Shown: positions 26,145 to 36,105 of the stretch, piece by piece
How the letters are laid out: each line of letters starts with the position of its first letter
Position numbering within the stretch: the first letter of the stretch is position 1
Assembly (NCBI RefSeq): GCF_037023755.1
Contig: NZ_CP146100.1
Span: 1,862,501 to 1,926,500 of the forward strand
Direction of reading: 5' to 3'
Length of the DNA: 64,000 bases
Origin: Saccharopolyspora sp. SCSIO 74807
GTDB taxonomy: Bacteria; Actinomycetota; Actinomycetes; Mycobacteriales; Pseudonocardiaceae
Notes under the pieces: generated by a model
The model's database searches: none
The model's input: the letters and a program-made list of their open reading frames with translations, nothing else
Told to the model about the DNA's origin: nothing
Position numbers and translations under genes: made by a program

Positions 26145-26259
26145 CGAGTCCTCCGCAAGGCTGCTCGGCGGTGTCGATCCTGACCTTCACGGAGCGAAGT
26201 GGCCGTGGCAATGCCGCAAAGTGACTATGGAGTGACTTGGCGTGAAAGCGCCACGATGT

Positions 26260-28372
<2,113 letters not shown>

Positions 28373-28444
28373 GTTCCGCGCGCCGGCTCGGACCGGCGTG
28401 CACGCCTCCGCCGCGGTCGCGCGGCGCCCCTCCCGGCGCCCAGC

Positions 28445-28490
28445 GGTGCGGGCCCCCGGAAACCCCCAGGTCGCTCCGGGGGCCCGCACC
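28445..28490 (+). terminator. Strong hairpin after purA
   Basis: A perfect 16-bp stem: GGTGCGGGCCCCCGGA (28445-28460) with TCCGGGGGCCCGCACC (28475-28490), loop of 14 bases. It has no T tract, as is common for GC-rich terminators. Confidence 0.75.
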
Positions 28491-28519
28491 GGATCCGGAC
28501 TCGTTGTGGCGTCCGCAGC

Positions 28520-28634
28520 GCGTCAGGTATTTTTGACGCGCCTCGGTGTGAACCGTACGTGCGGGCACCTAGCGTGTCAAACATTCAAGACGGTACTGTC
28601 GTACATGCTTGACACAAGCTCGGGGGGTACGGAT
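28520..28634 (+). promoter_or_regulatory. Operator cluster and promoter of the first XRE/metallopeptidase locus
   Basis: Three inverted repeats of the form GTC-N10-GAC with AT-rich spacers: GCGTC/GACGC (28520-28539), GTGTC/GACGG (28574-28593) and CTGTC/GACAC (28596-28615). A -10-like TACGGAT (28628-28634) and GGGAGG (28635-28640) follow before the ATG at 28648. Two copies of the same motif precede the paralogous gene at 61356. The likely binder is the XRE protein itself (inference). Confidence 0.7.
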
Positions 28635-28647
28635 GGGAGGCGTCGTG

Positions 28648-29031
28648 ATGGCTGAGGCGGATGACGCACGCGAGGCGTTCGCCGCGCGGCTGCGCGAGCT
28701 GATGGACGCAGGAGTTCAGGACAGCGGCAAACCGTGGACGATCCCCGCGGTGGCCACGGCGCTGACCGAGCGCGGATACCGGATCTCGCGCCAGCACCTG
28801 TCCGGTCTGGTGAACAAGCACCACGCGCCCGCGTGGGACCTGGTGCGCGCGCTCGCGGACCTGTTCGGCACCACGACCGACTCGTTCACCGGCCGCGGCG
28901 ATTCCGGGCGAGGGGTTCCCGACGAGCTCCCGGTCCTGCTCAACCGGGCCGGTGAGCTCCCGGAACCGGAGCGCAAGCAGGTCGCCGACTTCATCCGGTT
29001 CCTGCACCAGCAGCGCGGTTCATCCGGCTGA
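28648..29031 (+). CDS. XRE-family DNA-binding protein, locus A
   Basis: A 127-residue helix-turn-helix protein. The DNA-binding domain covers about 8-75 (IPAVATALTERGYRISRQHL, then SGLVNKHHAPAWDLVRALAD); a short C-terminal helix follows (PEPERKQVADFIRFLHQQR). It is a clear paralogue in architecture of the gene at 61356 (VSRATLSAVLNGHHEPKLPV in the same position). GGGAGG precedes ATG 28648. It heads an operon with a metallopeptidase, a 7-TM protein and an amidohydrolase, like phage-type ImmR regulators encoded beside ImmA proteases. Confidence 0.85.
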   Translation: MAEADDAREAFAARLRELMDAGVQDSGKPWTIPAVATALTERGYRISRQHLSGLVNKHHAPAWDLVRALADLFGTTTDSFTGRGDSGRGVPDELPVLLNRAGELPEPERKQVADFIRFLHQQRGSSG

Positions 29032-29077
29032 GCAGGGGGCTCGGCACCGGCCCCGGACGAGCGCGAGCGGAGGGACG

Positions 29078-29626
29078 ATGGTCAACGGTTCGCCCAGCGG
29101 ATGGCGGCGCAGGCGCGAGGAGAGCAGGCTGCGCCGCGAACTGCGCCAGATCATGCGACGCGCCCGGATCGACAGCCCGACCAGCATGACCGAGGTGTGC
29201 GAGCGGATCTCGAAGATCTGGGAGGCGCCGATCGTCGCCGCGCCGTTCGACCTCCCGGCGGCAGGCCCGTTCGGGCTCACCGTCCGCTACGCGCCCGATC
29301 CGGACGACCCCGGCGCGTTCTACATCCTTTACCAAGCCGTCGCGACCGCGCTGCACCAGGAGCACGTCATCGCCCACGAACTCGGGCACGTGCTGGCGAA
29401 GCACCCGCTCAAGACGGTGCGCGACCTCAGCGAGATCGACCCGGACGACAGCGCCGGGGCGCTGCGCCGGACCTCCTACACGACCGGGATCGAGCGGGAG
29501 GCCGAGACGATCGCGACGCTGCTGCTCGGCAGCGCGGCTGCCCAATCCGGCGTGGCGCTGCCGTCGGCCAGCGACCGGGCGCGCAGCGTGCAGCGCGCCC
29601 TCGGCGATCGGGTCGACTGGCTGTGA
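29078..29626 (+). CDS. ImmA/IrrE-type (M78-like) metallopeptidase, locus A
   Basis: A 182-residue protein with the zinc-protease motif HELGH (100-104) in HVIAHELGHVLAKHP and a downstream acidic helix IEREAETIATLLLG that can supply the third ligand. ImmA/IrrE proteases cleave a partner repressor upon a signal (ICEBs1 ImmA-ImmR, Deinococcus IrrE-DdrO). The XRE gene lies 46 bp upstream, so it is the obvious candidate substrate (inference). Its stop overlaps the next start as GTGA. Confidence 0.87.
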   Translation: MVNGSPSGWRRRREESRLRRELRQIMRRARIDSPTSMTEVCERISKIWEAPIVAAPFDLPAAGPFGLTVRYAPDPDDPGAFYILYQAVATALHQEHVIAHELGHVLAKHPLKTVRDLSEIDPDDSAGALRRTSYTTGIEREAETIATLLLGSAAAQSGVALPSASDRARSVQRALGDRVDWL

Positions 29627-30795
29627 AGGTCATCGACTACCTGGAACTCGCGCTGACCGCGTGGTTCGCCTACCGGCTCGTGCGCAGTCCGCAGGACCGC
29701 GGGCTGCGCGTGATCGTCATCGCGCTGCTGGCGATGCTGCTGGGCGAAGGGTTCGTGATCGCGGCGCTGCGCGTGCTCAGCGCCGAGCTGATCACGCCGG
29801 GGCTCGGCAAGGTCGTGCAGAACTGCTCGCTGGCCGTTGGCTTCTGCGCGGTCATGGTGTTCTTCCTGCTCTCGGCTTCGGGAACGCGGTTCGACAGCGG
29901 GCTGCACAAGCAGCGGCTGCCTGCGCGGGTGTGGTGGGAAAGCGCCGTGGTCTTGGTGGTGTGCGCGGTGCTGGCGGTGGCGATGGCCCGCACCCCCGCG
30001 CCGTTGCAGGAAGGCGCCTACCCGAGCAGCGGCCGGTTGCAGGACGCCGCGCTCGGGCGGCCCGAGGTGGTCGCGTTCTACCTCGTCGCGGTCGGCTACT
30101 TCGCTTACGCCGCCACTTGCTCCGCGGTGTGGGCGGCCCGCTACGGGCGCGAGTCCAGCGTGCGCGCGCGGATCGGACTGTGGATGGCCGCCGCGGGCAT
30201 GGTGCTGTTCGGCGTCGCCTCGGCGTGCCGCGGCCTCTACGTCGGCTTGCGCGGACTCGGGATGACCGCGCCCGCCCCGGTGACCAACGTTGCGACGGTG
30301 CTGATCGACCTCGGCGCGACGTTGTGGATCGCGGGCCTGCTGGCCGTGGGGATCGCGGCCCGCGGCGCGGCGCTGCGGGTGCGGCTGCGCCACCGGCGGG
30401 CGTTCCACGCCCTGCGGCCGCTGTGGGAGCCGTTGCACGCGGCGTTCCCGGAGGACGCGCTGGACGACCACGCCAGGCGCGAACCCGGGAGGCTGTGGCG
30501 CGACCGGCTCTCCCCCGGCCAGCTGCACCGGGAGTACTGGCGCCGGTCGGTGGAATGCCGGGACGGGCTTTCGAAGCTTTCGCCCTGGCTGCGCGACGTC
30601 GGTTACAGCAGCGCGGACCCACCGGGCGAGCAGGCGGCCGCGGTGCGCCGCGCCCTGCGGCTGCGCGAGCGCGGGCACACGCCCTCCTCGGACGCGCCGC
30701 TGCTGGTCGCCGCGCCGGCTGCCGCGAACACGACGGTGGACAGCGACGTGGCCGAGCTCGTCCGGCTCGCCCAGGCCATGCCCGAGCAGGAATGA
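29623..30795 (+). CDS. Seven-TM membrane protein, MAB_1171c-like, locus A
   Basis: A 390-residue protein with seven predicted membrane helices in the first 260 residues (for example VIVIALLAMLLGEGFVIAAL and ATLWIAGLLAVGIAARG) and a soluble basic C-terminal half with RAFHALRPLWEPLHAAF and REYWRRSVECRDGLSKL. The layout matches the actinobacterial 'MAB_1171c family putative transporter' group that travels with XRE and M78 genes. A paralogue is at 61896-63095 (RDLWALWNDLRRTP and RLYRRVIEVEDM occupy the same places). It may be a membrane sensor; the function is unproven. Confidence 0.8.
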   Translation: MKVIDYLELALTAWFAYRLVRSPQDRGLRVIVIALLAMLLGEGFVIAALRVLSAELITPGLGKVVQNCSLAVGFCAVMVFFLLSASGTRFDSGLHKQRLPARVWWESAVVLVVCAVLAVAMARTPAPLQEGAYPSSGRLQDAALGRPEVVAFYLVAVGYFAYAATCSAVWAARYGRESSVRARIGLWMAAAGMVLFGVASACRGLYVGLRGLGMTAPAPVTNVATVLIDLGATLWIAGLLAVGIAARGAALRVRLRHRRAFHALRPLWEPLHAAFPEDALDDHARREPGRLWRDRLSPGQLHREYWRRSVECRDGLSKLSPWLRDVGYSSADPPGEQAAAVRRALRLRERGHTPSSDAPLLVAAPAAANTTVDSDVAELVRLAQAMPEQE

Positions 30796-30804
30796 GAGGT
30801 TCCG

Positions 30805-32010
30805 GTGCAGCGACTCATCACCGCAGGTCAAGTGCTGGTAGGCCCGGCCGGGGAACGGATCCCGGACGGAGCGGTGCTCGTCGACGACGACACGATCACC
30901 GCGGTCGGCCCGCGCGCCGAGGTCGAAGCGCAAGCCGGTGCCGAAGCCGTGCGGCACAGCGCAGCCACCGTGCTGCCCGGCTTGATCAACGGCCACGTGC
31001 ACCTGGTTTGGGATGCCGGTTTCGGAATGCTGGACCGGTATCAGGAGGCCGGTGACGAGCAGCTGCTGCTCGGCATCGCCGGTCGCGCGCAGCAGGCCCT
31101 CCGCGCCGGGGTCACCACCTTGCGGGACCTGGGGGATCGCGGCGGGCTCGTGCTGCGGGTGCGCGATTCGATCGACCGCGGGGAAATCACCGGTCCGCGC
31201 CTGCTCGGTTCCGGCCCGCCGCTCACTCCGCCGAAGGGGCACTGCTGGTTCTTCGGCGGCGAAGTGGACGGCCCGGAGGCGATCCGCGACCGGATCCGCC
31301 GCAACGCCGAGCTCGGCGCCGACGTGATCAAGGTGATGTCCAGCGGCGGCCAGATGACCCGGGAATCGGCGCCCACCTGGCAGAACCAGTTCGACGGCGA
31401 CGAACTGGCGCTGGTGGTCAAAACGGCCGCCGAGTTCGATCTTCCGGTGGCCGCGCACGCGCACGGCACCGACGCGATCGTGGCCGCGGTCGAGGCCGGG
31501 GTCGACACCCTGGAGCACTGCTCGTGGCAGGCCACCGGTGGCGAGGGAGCCGACCTGCGCGACGACGTCGCGCGCGAGATCGCCCGCCGCGGCATCACCG
31601 TCTGCCACGCCTACCCGCCGGACTGGGCCGGTTTCGCCCGGATCACCGGCGAGGCGGGTGCCCGAGCCGCGGTCGAGCGGGTGCGTTGGATGGACGAGTT
31701 CGGCGTGCGGTTCGTGCCCGGCACCGACGGCGGGCTGCCGACCTCGGTGTTCGACAACTACGCGGGCGCGTTGAACTACTACGTCGAGGCGGTCGGCTGG
31801 AGCGCGGAACGGGTGCTCGACATGGCCACCACCGGTGCGGCGCAGGCGCTCGGCCTGACCGGGGTCGGTCGGCTCGCTCCCGGGTGCGCGGCGGACGTGC
31901 TGGCGCTCGATGGCGATCCGCTGGCGGACTTCGCCGCGCTGCACCGGCAGCGGCTGGTGCTCGCGCGGGGCCGCGCGGTCGCCCCCGACGCGCAACTTCT
32001 TTCCGAGTGA
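30805..32010 (+). CDS. Metal-dependent amidohydrolase
   Basis: A 401-residue amidohydrolase-superfamily enzyme: metal site PGLINGHVHLVWDAG (HxH, about 59-73), a catalytic-Lys region VIKVMSSGG, AAHAHGTDAI and LEHCSWQ (metal His residues) and PGTDGGLP (Asp). It is closest in style to imidazolonepropionase/Xaa-Pro dipeptidase-like amidohydrolases; the substrate is unknown. Only 9 bp separate it from the 7-TM gene, so it likely belongs to the same operon, although the paralogous locus B lacks it. Its stop codon is formed by a 51-bp repeat (GAG-TGA). Confidence 0.85.
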   Translation: MQRLITAGQVLVGPAGERIPDGAVLVDDDTITAVGPRAEVEAQAGAEAVRHSAATVLPGLINGHVHLVWDAGFGMLDRYQEAGDEQLLLGIAGRAQQALRAGVTTLRDLGDRGGLVLRVRDSIDRGEITGPRLLGSGPPLTPPKGHCWFFGGEVDGPEAIRDRIRRNAELGADVIKVMSSGGQMTRESAPTWQNQFDGDELALVVKTAAEFDLPVAAHAHGTDAIVAAVEAGVDTLEHCSWQATGGEGADLRDDVAREIARRGITVCHAYPPDWAGFARITGEAGARAAVERVRWMDEFGVRFVPGTDGGLPTSVFDNYAGALNYYVEAVGWSAERVLDMATTGAAQALGLTGVGRLAPGCAADVLALDGDPLADFAALHRQRLVLARGRAVAPDAQLLSE

Positions 32011-32055
32011 ACGGACCGTTTGACCAATCTAGCGGGACGAAAGTTCCGTTCACTC
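32005..32055. repeat. 51-bp palindromic repeat, copy 3, overlapping a stop codon
   Basis: Left arm GAGTGAACGGACCGTTTGACC and a right arm ending GTTCCGTTCACTC, 51 bases in all. The GAG is the last sense codon and TGA the stop of the amidohydrolase gene. Confidence 0.85.
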
Positions 32056-32119
32056 CGGCTTGATATCACTGGCTGGGACCACGTTGACGGTCCATCGCGC
32101 TGCTGCGAACCTTCCGCGC

Positions 32120-32200
32120 ATGTCCGAGCGCCCCGCCCTCACCGGGCGCCTGCACGTCGACCTCCGGCGCCAAGCCAGCGCGATCTGTCACCGCGGCTGA
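32120..32200 (+). CDS. Short leader peptide of a sulfur-controlled attenuator
   Basis: A 26-codon reading frame, ATG 32120 to TGA 32200, encoding MSERPALTG followed by RLHVDLRRQASAICHRG. The core RLHVDL-x-R-x-ASAxC with a cysteine close to the C-terminus is the hallmark of the actinobacterial 'putative leader peptide' family found upstream of sulfonate/cysteine genes. A hairpin starts 3 bases after the stop and the sulfonate-binding gene lies 87 bp further on. Low cysteine would stall ribosomes at the Cys codon and change hairpin formation (inference from family and layout). Confidence 0.8.
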   Translation: MSERPALTGRLHVDLRRQASAICHRG

Positions 32201-32202
32201 TC

Positions 32203-32235
32203 CTTCGCGCCGGGATGCGCTGATTCCCGGCGAAG
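32203..32235 (+). terminator. Attenuator hairpin after the leader peptide
   Basis: CTTCGCGCCGGGA (32203-32215) pairs with TCCCGGCGAAG (32225-32235) to give an 11-bp stem with a 2-base bulge and a 9-base loop. It sits between the leader stop and the substrate-binding-protein gene. Confidence 0.65.
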
Positions 32236-32287
32236 ACCGCGTTGAAGGGTCGCCGCTCGGCGGCCGCATGTTCCCGCTCACCGGCCG

Positions 32288-33355
32288 GTGCCCAGCAGTT
32301 CCGCACCGCCGGGAGATGCCGTCGCCGAACGAAAGCGAACGACCTTGCGCCGTCGTGACTTCCTGTCCGCACTCGTACTGACCACCTCCGCGGGCGCGCT
32401 CACCGCGTGCGCGAGCACACCGAGCGGAAACGAACCGGTTCCGGTGCCCGACCGGGTCGGACCCGAAGAGCTCCGCAGGGTGCGGCTGCGGGTCGGCGAC
32501 CAGAAGGGCAATTCGCAGTCCCTGTTGCGCTCGGCGGGCCTGGACCGCGCGCCTTACGCCATCGAGTGGTCCACGTTCACCTCCGGCCCTCCGCTGCTGG
32601 AGGCGGTGTCCGCGGACGCCGTCGACGCGGGCGGCGTCGGCAACACCCCGCCGCTGTTCGCCGCGGCCGCGAAGCGCGACGTGAAGGCCATCTCGGTGTC
32701 CAGGGGCAACGTGACCAGCGATGCGCTGGTCGTGCGCAAGGACTCCCCGCTGCAGCGGGTCGAGGACCTGCGCGGCAAGAAGATCGCCGTGGCCAGGGGC
32801 AGTTCCGCGCACGGCCAGGTCCTGCTGAACCTCCGCAAGATCGGCATGAGCCCGGACGACGTGCAGCTGGTGATCCTGCAACCCGCCGACGCGCTCGGCG
32901 CGTTCAACAGCGGCGACGTGGACGCTTGGGCGATCTGGGACCCGTACTTCTCGCAGGTGCGGCTGGAAACCGGCGCGCGGGTGCTCACCGACGGCACCGG
33001 CATCGCCAACGGCTACGACTTCCTGATCGCGGGCACCGCGGCGCTCGCCGACCCGGCCCGCAACACCGCGCTGGCCGACTTCGCGGTGCGGCTGGCGAAG
33101 GCGCAGGTCTTCTCGGACCGGCACCGGCCGGAACGCGCGCGGGCCTGGGCGCAGGACACCGGACTGCCGATCGAGGTGACGACTCCGGCCACCGAGGCGG
33201 GGCCGAACCTGCCGATTCCGCTGGACGCGGAGGTGATCCGGTCCTCGCAGCAACTCGCGGACGCGTTCGTGCAGGCCAAGGAGATCCCGCGCCCGTTCCG
33301 GTTCGCCGACTACGTCGACACCCGCTTCCAGCCGCAGCTCGCCGCATTCCACTGA
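32288..33355 (+). CDS. Sulfonate/nitrate-type ABC substrate-binding lipoprotein (SsuA-like)
   Basis: A 355-residue exported protein: twin-arginine-like signal RRRDFLSALVLTTSAGALTAC with lipobox LTAC, then a NMT1/SsuA periplasmic-binding fold (VRLRVGDQKGNSQSLLRSAG; AGGVGNTPPLFAAAAK; ARGSSAHGQVLLN; DAWAIWDPYF). The GNTPP motif is typical of aliphatic-sulfonate binders. The GTG 32288 start has no ribosome site; a TTG just before the twin arginines is an alternative. No ABC permease or ATPase gene is nearby. It is followed by ssuD. Confidence 0.87.
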   Translation: MPSSSAPPGDAVAERKRTTLRRRDFLSALVLTTSAGALTACASTPSGNEPVPVPDRVGPEELRRVRLRVGDQKGNSQSLLRSAGLDRAPYAIEWSTFTSGPPLLEAVSADAVDAGGVGNTPPLFAAAAKRDVKAISVSRGNVTSDALVVRKDSPLQRVEDLRGKKIAVARGSSAHGQVLLNLRKIGMSPDDVQLVILQPADALGAFNSGDVDAWAIWDPYFSQVRLETGARVLTDGTGIANGYDFLIAGTAALADPARNTALADFAVRLAKAQVFSDRHRPERARAWAQDTGLPIEVTTPATEAGPNLPIPLDAEVIRSSQQLADAFVQAKEIPRPFRFADYVDTRFQPQLAAFH

Positions 33356-33401
33356 GCCGCCGCTCGTCGACCTGATCTCCGAACGCAGGGAGGACGCCGC
33401 C

Positions 33402-34556
33402 ATGAGCATCACGTTGCACTGGTTCCTGCCCACCCACGGCGACGGGCGGTCCATTGTGGACCGTCCGCACGTCACCGCCACCGGTGCGAACACGCCCAGG
33501 CAACCGGATGTCGACTACCTGGCGCAGGTCGCGCAGGCCGTCGAGCACCTCGGCTTCACCGGGATGCTCACCCCGACCGGCAGCTGGTGCCAGGACGCGT
33601 GGGTCACCACGGCCGCGCTGCTGGGGCGCACCAAGCGCATCAAGTTCCTGGTCGCCTTCCGGCCCGGCTCGCTCACTCCGACGCTCGCGGCGCAGATGGC
33701 GACGACGTACCAGCGGGTCTCCGGCGGCAGGCTGCTGCTGAACATCGTCACCGGCGGCGAGTCCGTGGAGCAGCGCCGCTACGGGGACTGGCTGGACCAC
33801 GACAAGCGCTACGAGCGCACCGACGAGTTCCTGGCCGCGATGCGCGCGATCTGGTCCGGCGAGCCCGCGGACTTCGACGGCGAGCACTTCCAACTGCGCG
33901 GCGCCACGGCGTTCGACGTGCCCGATCCGCAGCCGCCGCTGTACTTCGGCGGCTCCTCCGATGCCGCGCTGCCGATCGCGGCCCGGCGCGCCGACGTGCA
34001 CCTGACCTGGGGCGAACCGCCCGCGAAGGTGGGCGAGCGGATCGCGCGGCTGCGCGAGCTGGCCGCCGCCGAGGGCCGCACGCTGCGGTTCGGGCTGCGC
34101 GCGCACACGATCACCCGCGACACCTCGGCGGATGCCTGGGCCACCGCGCAACGGTTCCTGGAGCAGATGGATCCGGCCGAGGTCGCGGCCTCGCAGGCGA
34201 AGTTCGCCAGGACCGAGTCCACCGCGCAGCGCCGGATGGCCGAGCTGCACGGCGGGGTGCTGCACGGCGACGCGCGGAAGCTGGAGGTGCATCCGGGCCT
34301 GTGGTCCGGCGTCGGGCTGCTGCGCGGCGGTGCCGGGACCGCGCTGGTCGGGAGCCACGAGGAGGTCGCGGACCTGATGGCCGAGTACCACGCGGTCGGC
34401 GTCGAGGAGTTCGTGTTCTCCGGCTACCCGCACCTGGAGGAGGCGTACTGGTTCGGCGAGGGCGTGCGGCCGGTGCTCGCCCGCCGCGGCCTGCTCAACG
34501 AGGTGGCGGCTGCGCCGGCCGGGCCGCTCGCCGGTGCTCCGGCTCCGGCCTCCTGA
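33402..34556 (+). CDS. ssuD: FMNH2-dependent alkanesulfonate monooxygenase
   Basis: SsuD oxidises alkanesulfonates to aldehyde and sulfite so that the sulfur can be assimilated. The 384-residue luciferase-like protein shows LHWFLPTHGDGR (start), TPTGSWCQDAWVT (Cys in the active-site loop), RPGSLTPTLAAQMATT and NIVTGG, then HFQLRGATAFDVPDPQPPLYFGG. Length matches the family (about 380). AGGGAGGA precedes the ATG. Its terminal 60 bp recur as a broken copy at about 35868-35930. Confidence 0.92.
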   Translation: MSITLHWFLPTHGDGRSIVDRPHVTATGANTPRQPDVDYLAQVAQAVEHLGFTGMLTPTGSWCQDAWVTTAALLGRTKRIKFLVAFRPGSLTPTLAAQMATTYQRVSGGRLLLNIVTGGESVEQRRYGDWLDHDKRYERTDEFLAAMRAIWSGEPADFDGEHFQLRGATAFDVPDPQPPLYFGGSSDAALPIAARRADVHLTWGEPPAKVGERIARLRELAAAEGRTLRFGLRAHTITRDTSADAWATAQRFLEQMDPAEVAASQAKFARTESTAQRRMAELHGGVLHGDARKLEVHPGLWSGVGLLRGGAGTALVGSHEEVADLMAEYHAVGVEEFVFSGYPHLEEAYWFGEGVRPVLARRGLLNEVAAAPAGPLAGAPAPAS

Positions 34557-34560
34557 CTCG

Positions 34561-34584
34561 TCCGCCGCGAATCGGCGCGGCGGA
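34561..34584 (+). terminator. Hairpin after ssuD
   Basis: TCCGCCGCG (34561-34569) pairs perfectly with CGCGGCGGA (34576-34584), loop AATCGG, immediately after the ssuD stop. Confidence 0.6.
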
Positions 34585-34725
34585 GCCGGACGGGCGAATT
34601 CCCCGCAGGCACCGGAAGTTCGGCGCCGGTGTGTCCGCGACCACTTGTGCGGGGTATCCCTCGTGATTCTGCGCCGGCGTGGAACGCCGGTGCCCTGCAC
34701 AGGGATTCACCGCCAAGATGACAGC

Positions 34726-35130
34726 ATGGAGATCAACAACACCGGCCGCTCGGCCACCCCGCGATCGCGCCCGCGCCGCTCCGCATTGGGACTGCTGGGC
34801 GCGAGCCTGGCGATGAGCGCGCTCGCGTTCACCGCCACCACCGGCGTCGCCAACGCCGCGGCGGACAAGGACCTGGTCGTTTGCAACAAGGGATCGGGTT
34901 TCGACGTGAAGGTCTTCGTCCCCGGCGGGAACGCCAGCGACTTCGTCGGGCCGGGCAAGTGCAGCGCCGCCATCAAGGCCGCGGCCGGCGACGACTACAA
35001 GTTCACCTTCCGCAAGGACGACGGTCAGCAGAAGGACGGCGACGGGTTCCAGGTCTACGAGGAGGGCACCCGGGTGGACATCACCGGTAGCTACGAGCAC
35101 TACGACCGCACCCCCTGGCGGATCCACTGA
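34726..35130 (+). CDS. Small secreted protein, paralogue 1
   Basis: A 134-residue exported protein: basic N-terminus, signal peptide SALGLLGASLAMSALAFTA and cleavage near ANA-AAD (about residue 45). The mature part of about 89 residues has two cysteines (VCNKGSGFD and GKCSAAI) and FTFRKDDGQ...GDGFQVYEEGT. No family is recognised. Its signal peptide and cysteine pattern match the protein at 36106-36549; the two come from a tandem duplication of this region. The function is unknown. Confidence 0.82.
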   Translation: MEINNTGRSATPRSRPRRSALGLLGASLAMSALAFTATTGVANAAADKDLVVCNKGSGFDVKVFVPGGNASDFVGPGKCSAAIKAAAGDDYKFTFRKDDGQQKDGDGFQVYEEGTRVDITGSYEHYDRTPWRIH

Positions 35131-35252
35131 TCCGCGCCCCCGCTTCTTGATCCGGGCGATCCCGGTGGGCGGTTCGGGGAGATTCCGGACGAGCGGGTCG
35201 TCCGCCGCGGAATAGCGTCTGCTCCGGGCGCAAGAGCGTGGAGGGGGCGGTG

Positions 35253-35738
35253 ATGAAGCGGAACTACGGACTGGACGGCGCACGGCCGAGGGCGGTGCGC
35301 TGGTCGATATCGCTGTGGGTGTGCGCGGTTGCGGCGGGCGTCGGCGAGACCCTGGTGCAGGTCGCCCGCGCCGCGCTCGGAGCGCTGCCACCGGACGGGC
35401 TCGCGGTGCAGGTTCTGATGCGAGTGCTCGTCTACACCGCGGTGCTGTTGCTGGTCCTTCGGTTGCGCCGCGGTGAGCGGGCGGTGCGGCTCGCCGTGGC
35501 GGTACTGGTCGGCGGCGTCGGCACGTTGAGCATGATCGGGCAACCGATCTTCGCCGTTGCGCAGGGCGTCGCCTGGTCGGACGCGTGGCTGGACGGTTCG
35601 GGAGCGTGGGCTTGGACGTTCGCGGCGCTGCGGGCGGTGCACGTCGTCGCCGTGCTCGGCGGTCTGGTCCTGCTGTTCGTGCCTGCGTCGAACGGGTTCT
35701 TCCGCCCGCGCGTGACCGGGGTCAGGGCTACCGGCTGA
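35253..35738 (+). CDS. Small four-helix membrane protein
   Basis: A 161-residue protein with four predicted membrane helices (ISLWVCAVAAGVGETLVQVA; MRVLVYTAVLLLVLRL; LAVAVLVGGVGTLSMIGQPI; LRAVHVVAVLGGLVLLFVPA). GGAGGGGG at 35240-35247 supports ATG 35253. No family assigned. It lies inside the duplicated segment, in copy 1 only, directly before the phosphodiesterase remnant. Confidence 0.7.
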   Translation: MKRNYGLDGARPRAVRWSISLWVCAVAAGVGETLVQVARAALGALPPDGLAVQVLMRVLVYTAVLLLVLRLRRGERAVRLAVAVLVGGVGTLSMIGQPIFAVAQGVAWSDAWLDGSGAWAWTFAALRAVHVVAVLGGLVLLFVPASNGFFRPRVTGVRATG

Positions 35739-35860
35739 TCGCCCTGGCCCGTCGGGCCGCTGGTCGGGCTCGGCCCGCGGCGCGCTCCTCGCGCGCCTGC
35801 ACGGTCAGGTCCGGGAAGTCGCTGAAGATCCCGTCGACGAGGAATTCGTGTTCGCTGGCG
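35739..35860 (-). pseudogene. Remnant of a glycerophosphodiester phosphodiesterase 3' end
   Basis: Bases 35789-35837 match 36620-36668 at 48 of 49 positions. Read on the minus strand they encode VDGIFSDFPDLTVQAR, against IDGIFSDFPDLAVQAR in the intact gene. Upstream coding is missing: similarity stops near 35840 and is replaced by a remnant of ssuD. This is a gene end left by a tandem duplication. Confidence 0.85.
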
Positions 35861-35861
35861 C

Positions 35862-35945
35862 ACCCGGCGGAGGCGTACTGGTTCGAGAGCGCGTGTGCGC
35901 ATGGTGCCGGCCCGCCGCGGACTGCTGGCCGGCCCCGTACAGCTC
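35862..35945 (+). pseudogene. Remnant of the ssuD 3' end
   Basis: Bases around 35868-35930 align with 34435-34500 of ssuD: an exact GGAGGCGTACTGGTTCG, then GCCCGCCGCGG-CTGCT with small indels. The reading frame gives AEAYWF against ssuD LEEAYWF and then shifts. It lies upstream of secreted paralogue 2, just as the intact ssuD lies upstream of paralogue 1. Confidence 0.75.
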
Positions 35946-36105
35946 GGCCCGGACCCGATTCCGGCTTCGTGCGGGATCTCCCTGAAACCGGAAATGTCGA
36001 ACACCCGAAAAGGTCGACGGAAAGCACCGGGGGAATTCCCTGAAACGGCGTCCGCCGGTGCGCCGGCCGGGTACGTCGTCGCGCTCGTGATGCGATGCTC
36101 GGGGC

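Noticed and set aside
28445-28490. Strong hairpin after purA considered as a riboswitch or small RNA
   Set aside because: It lies just downstream of the stop codon, is a simple perfect stem and has no conserved aptamer-like features. A terminator is sufficient.
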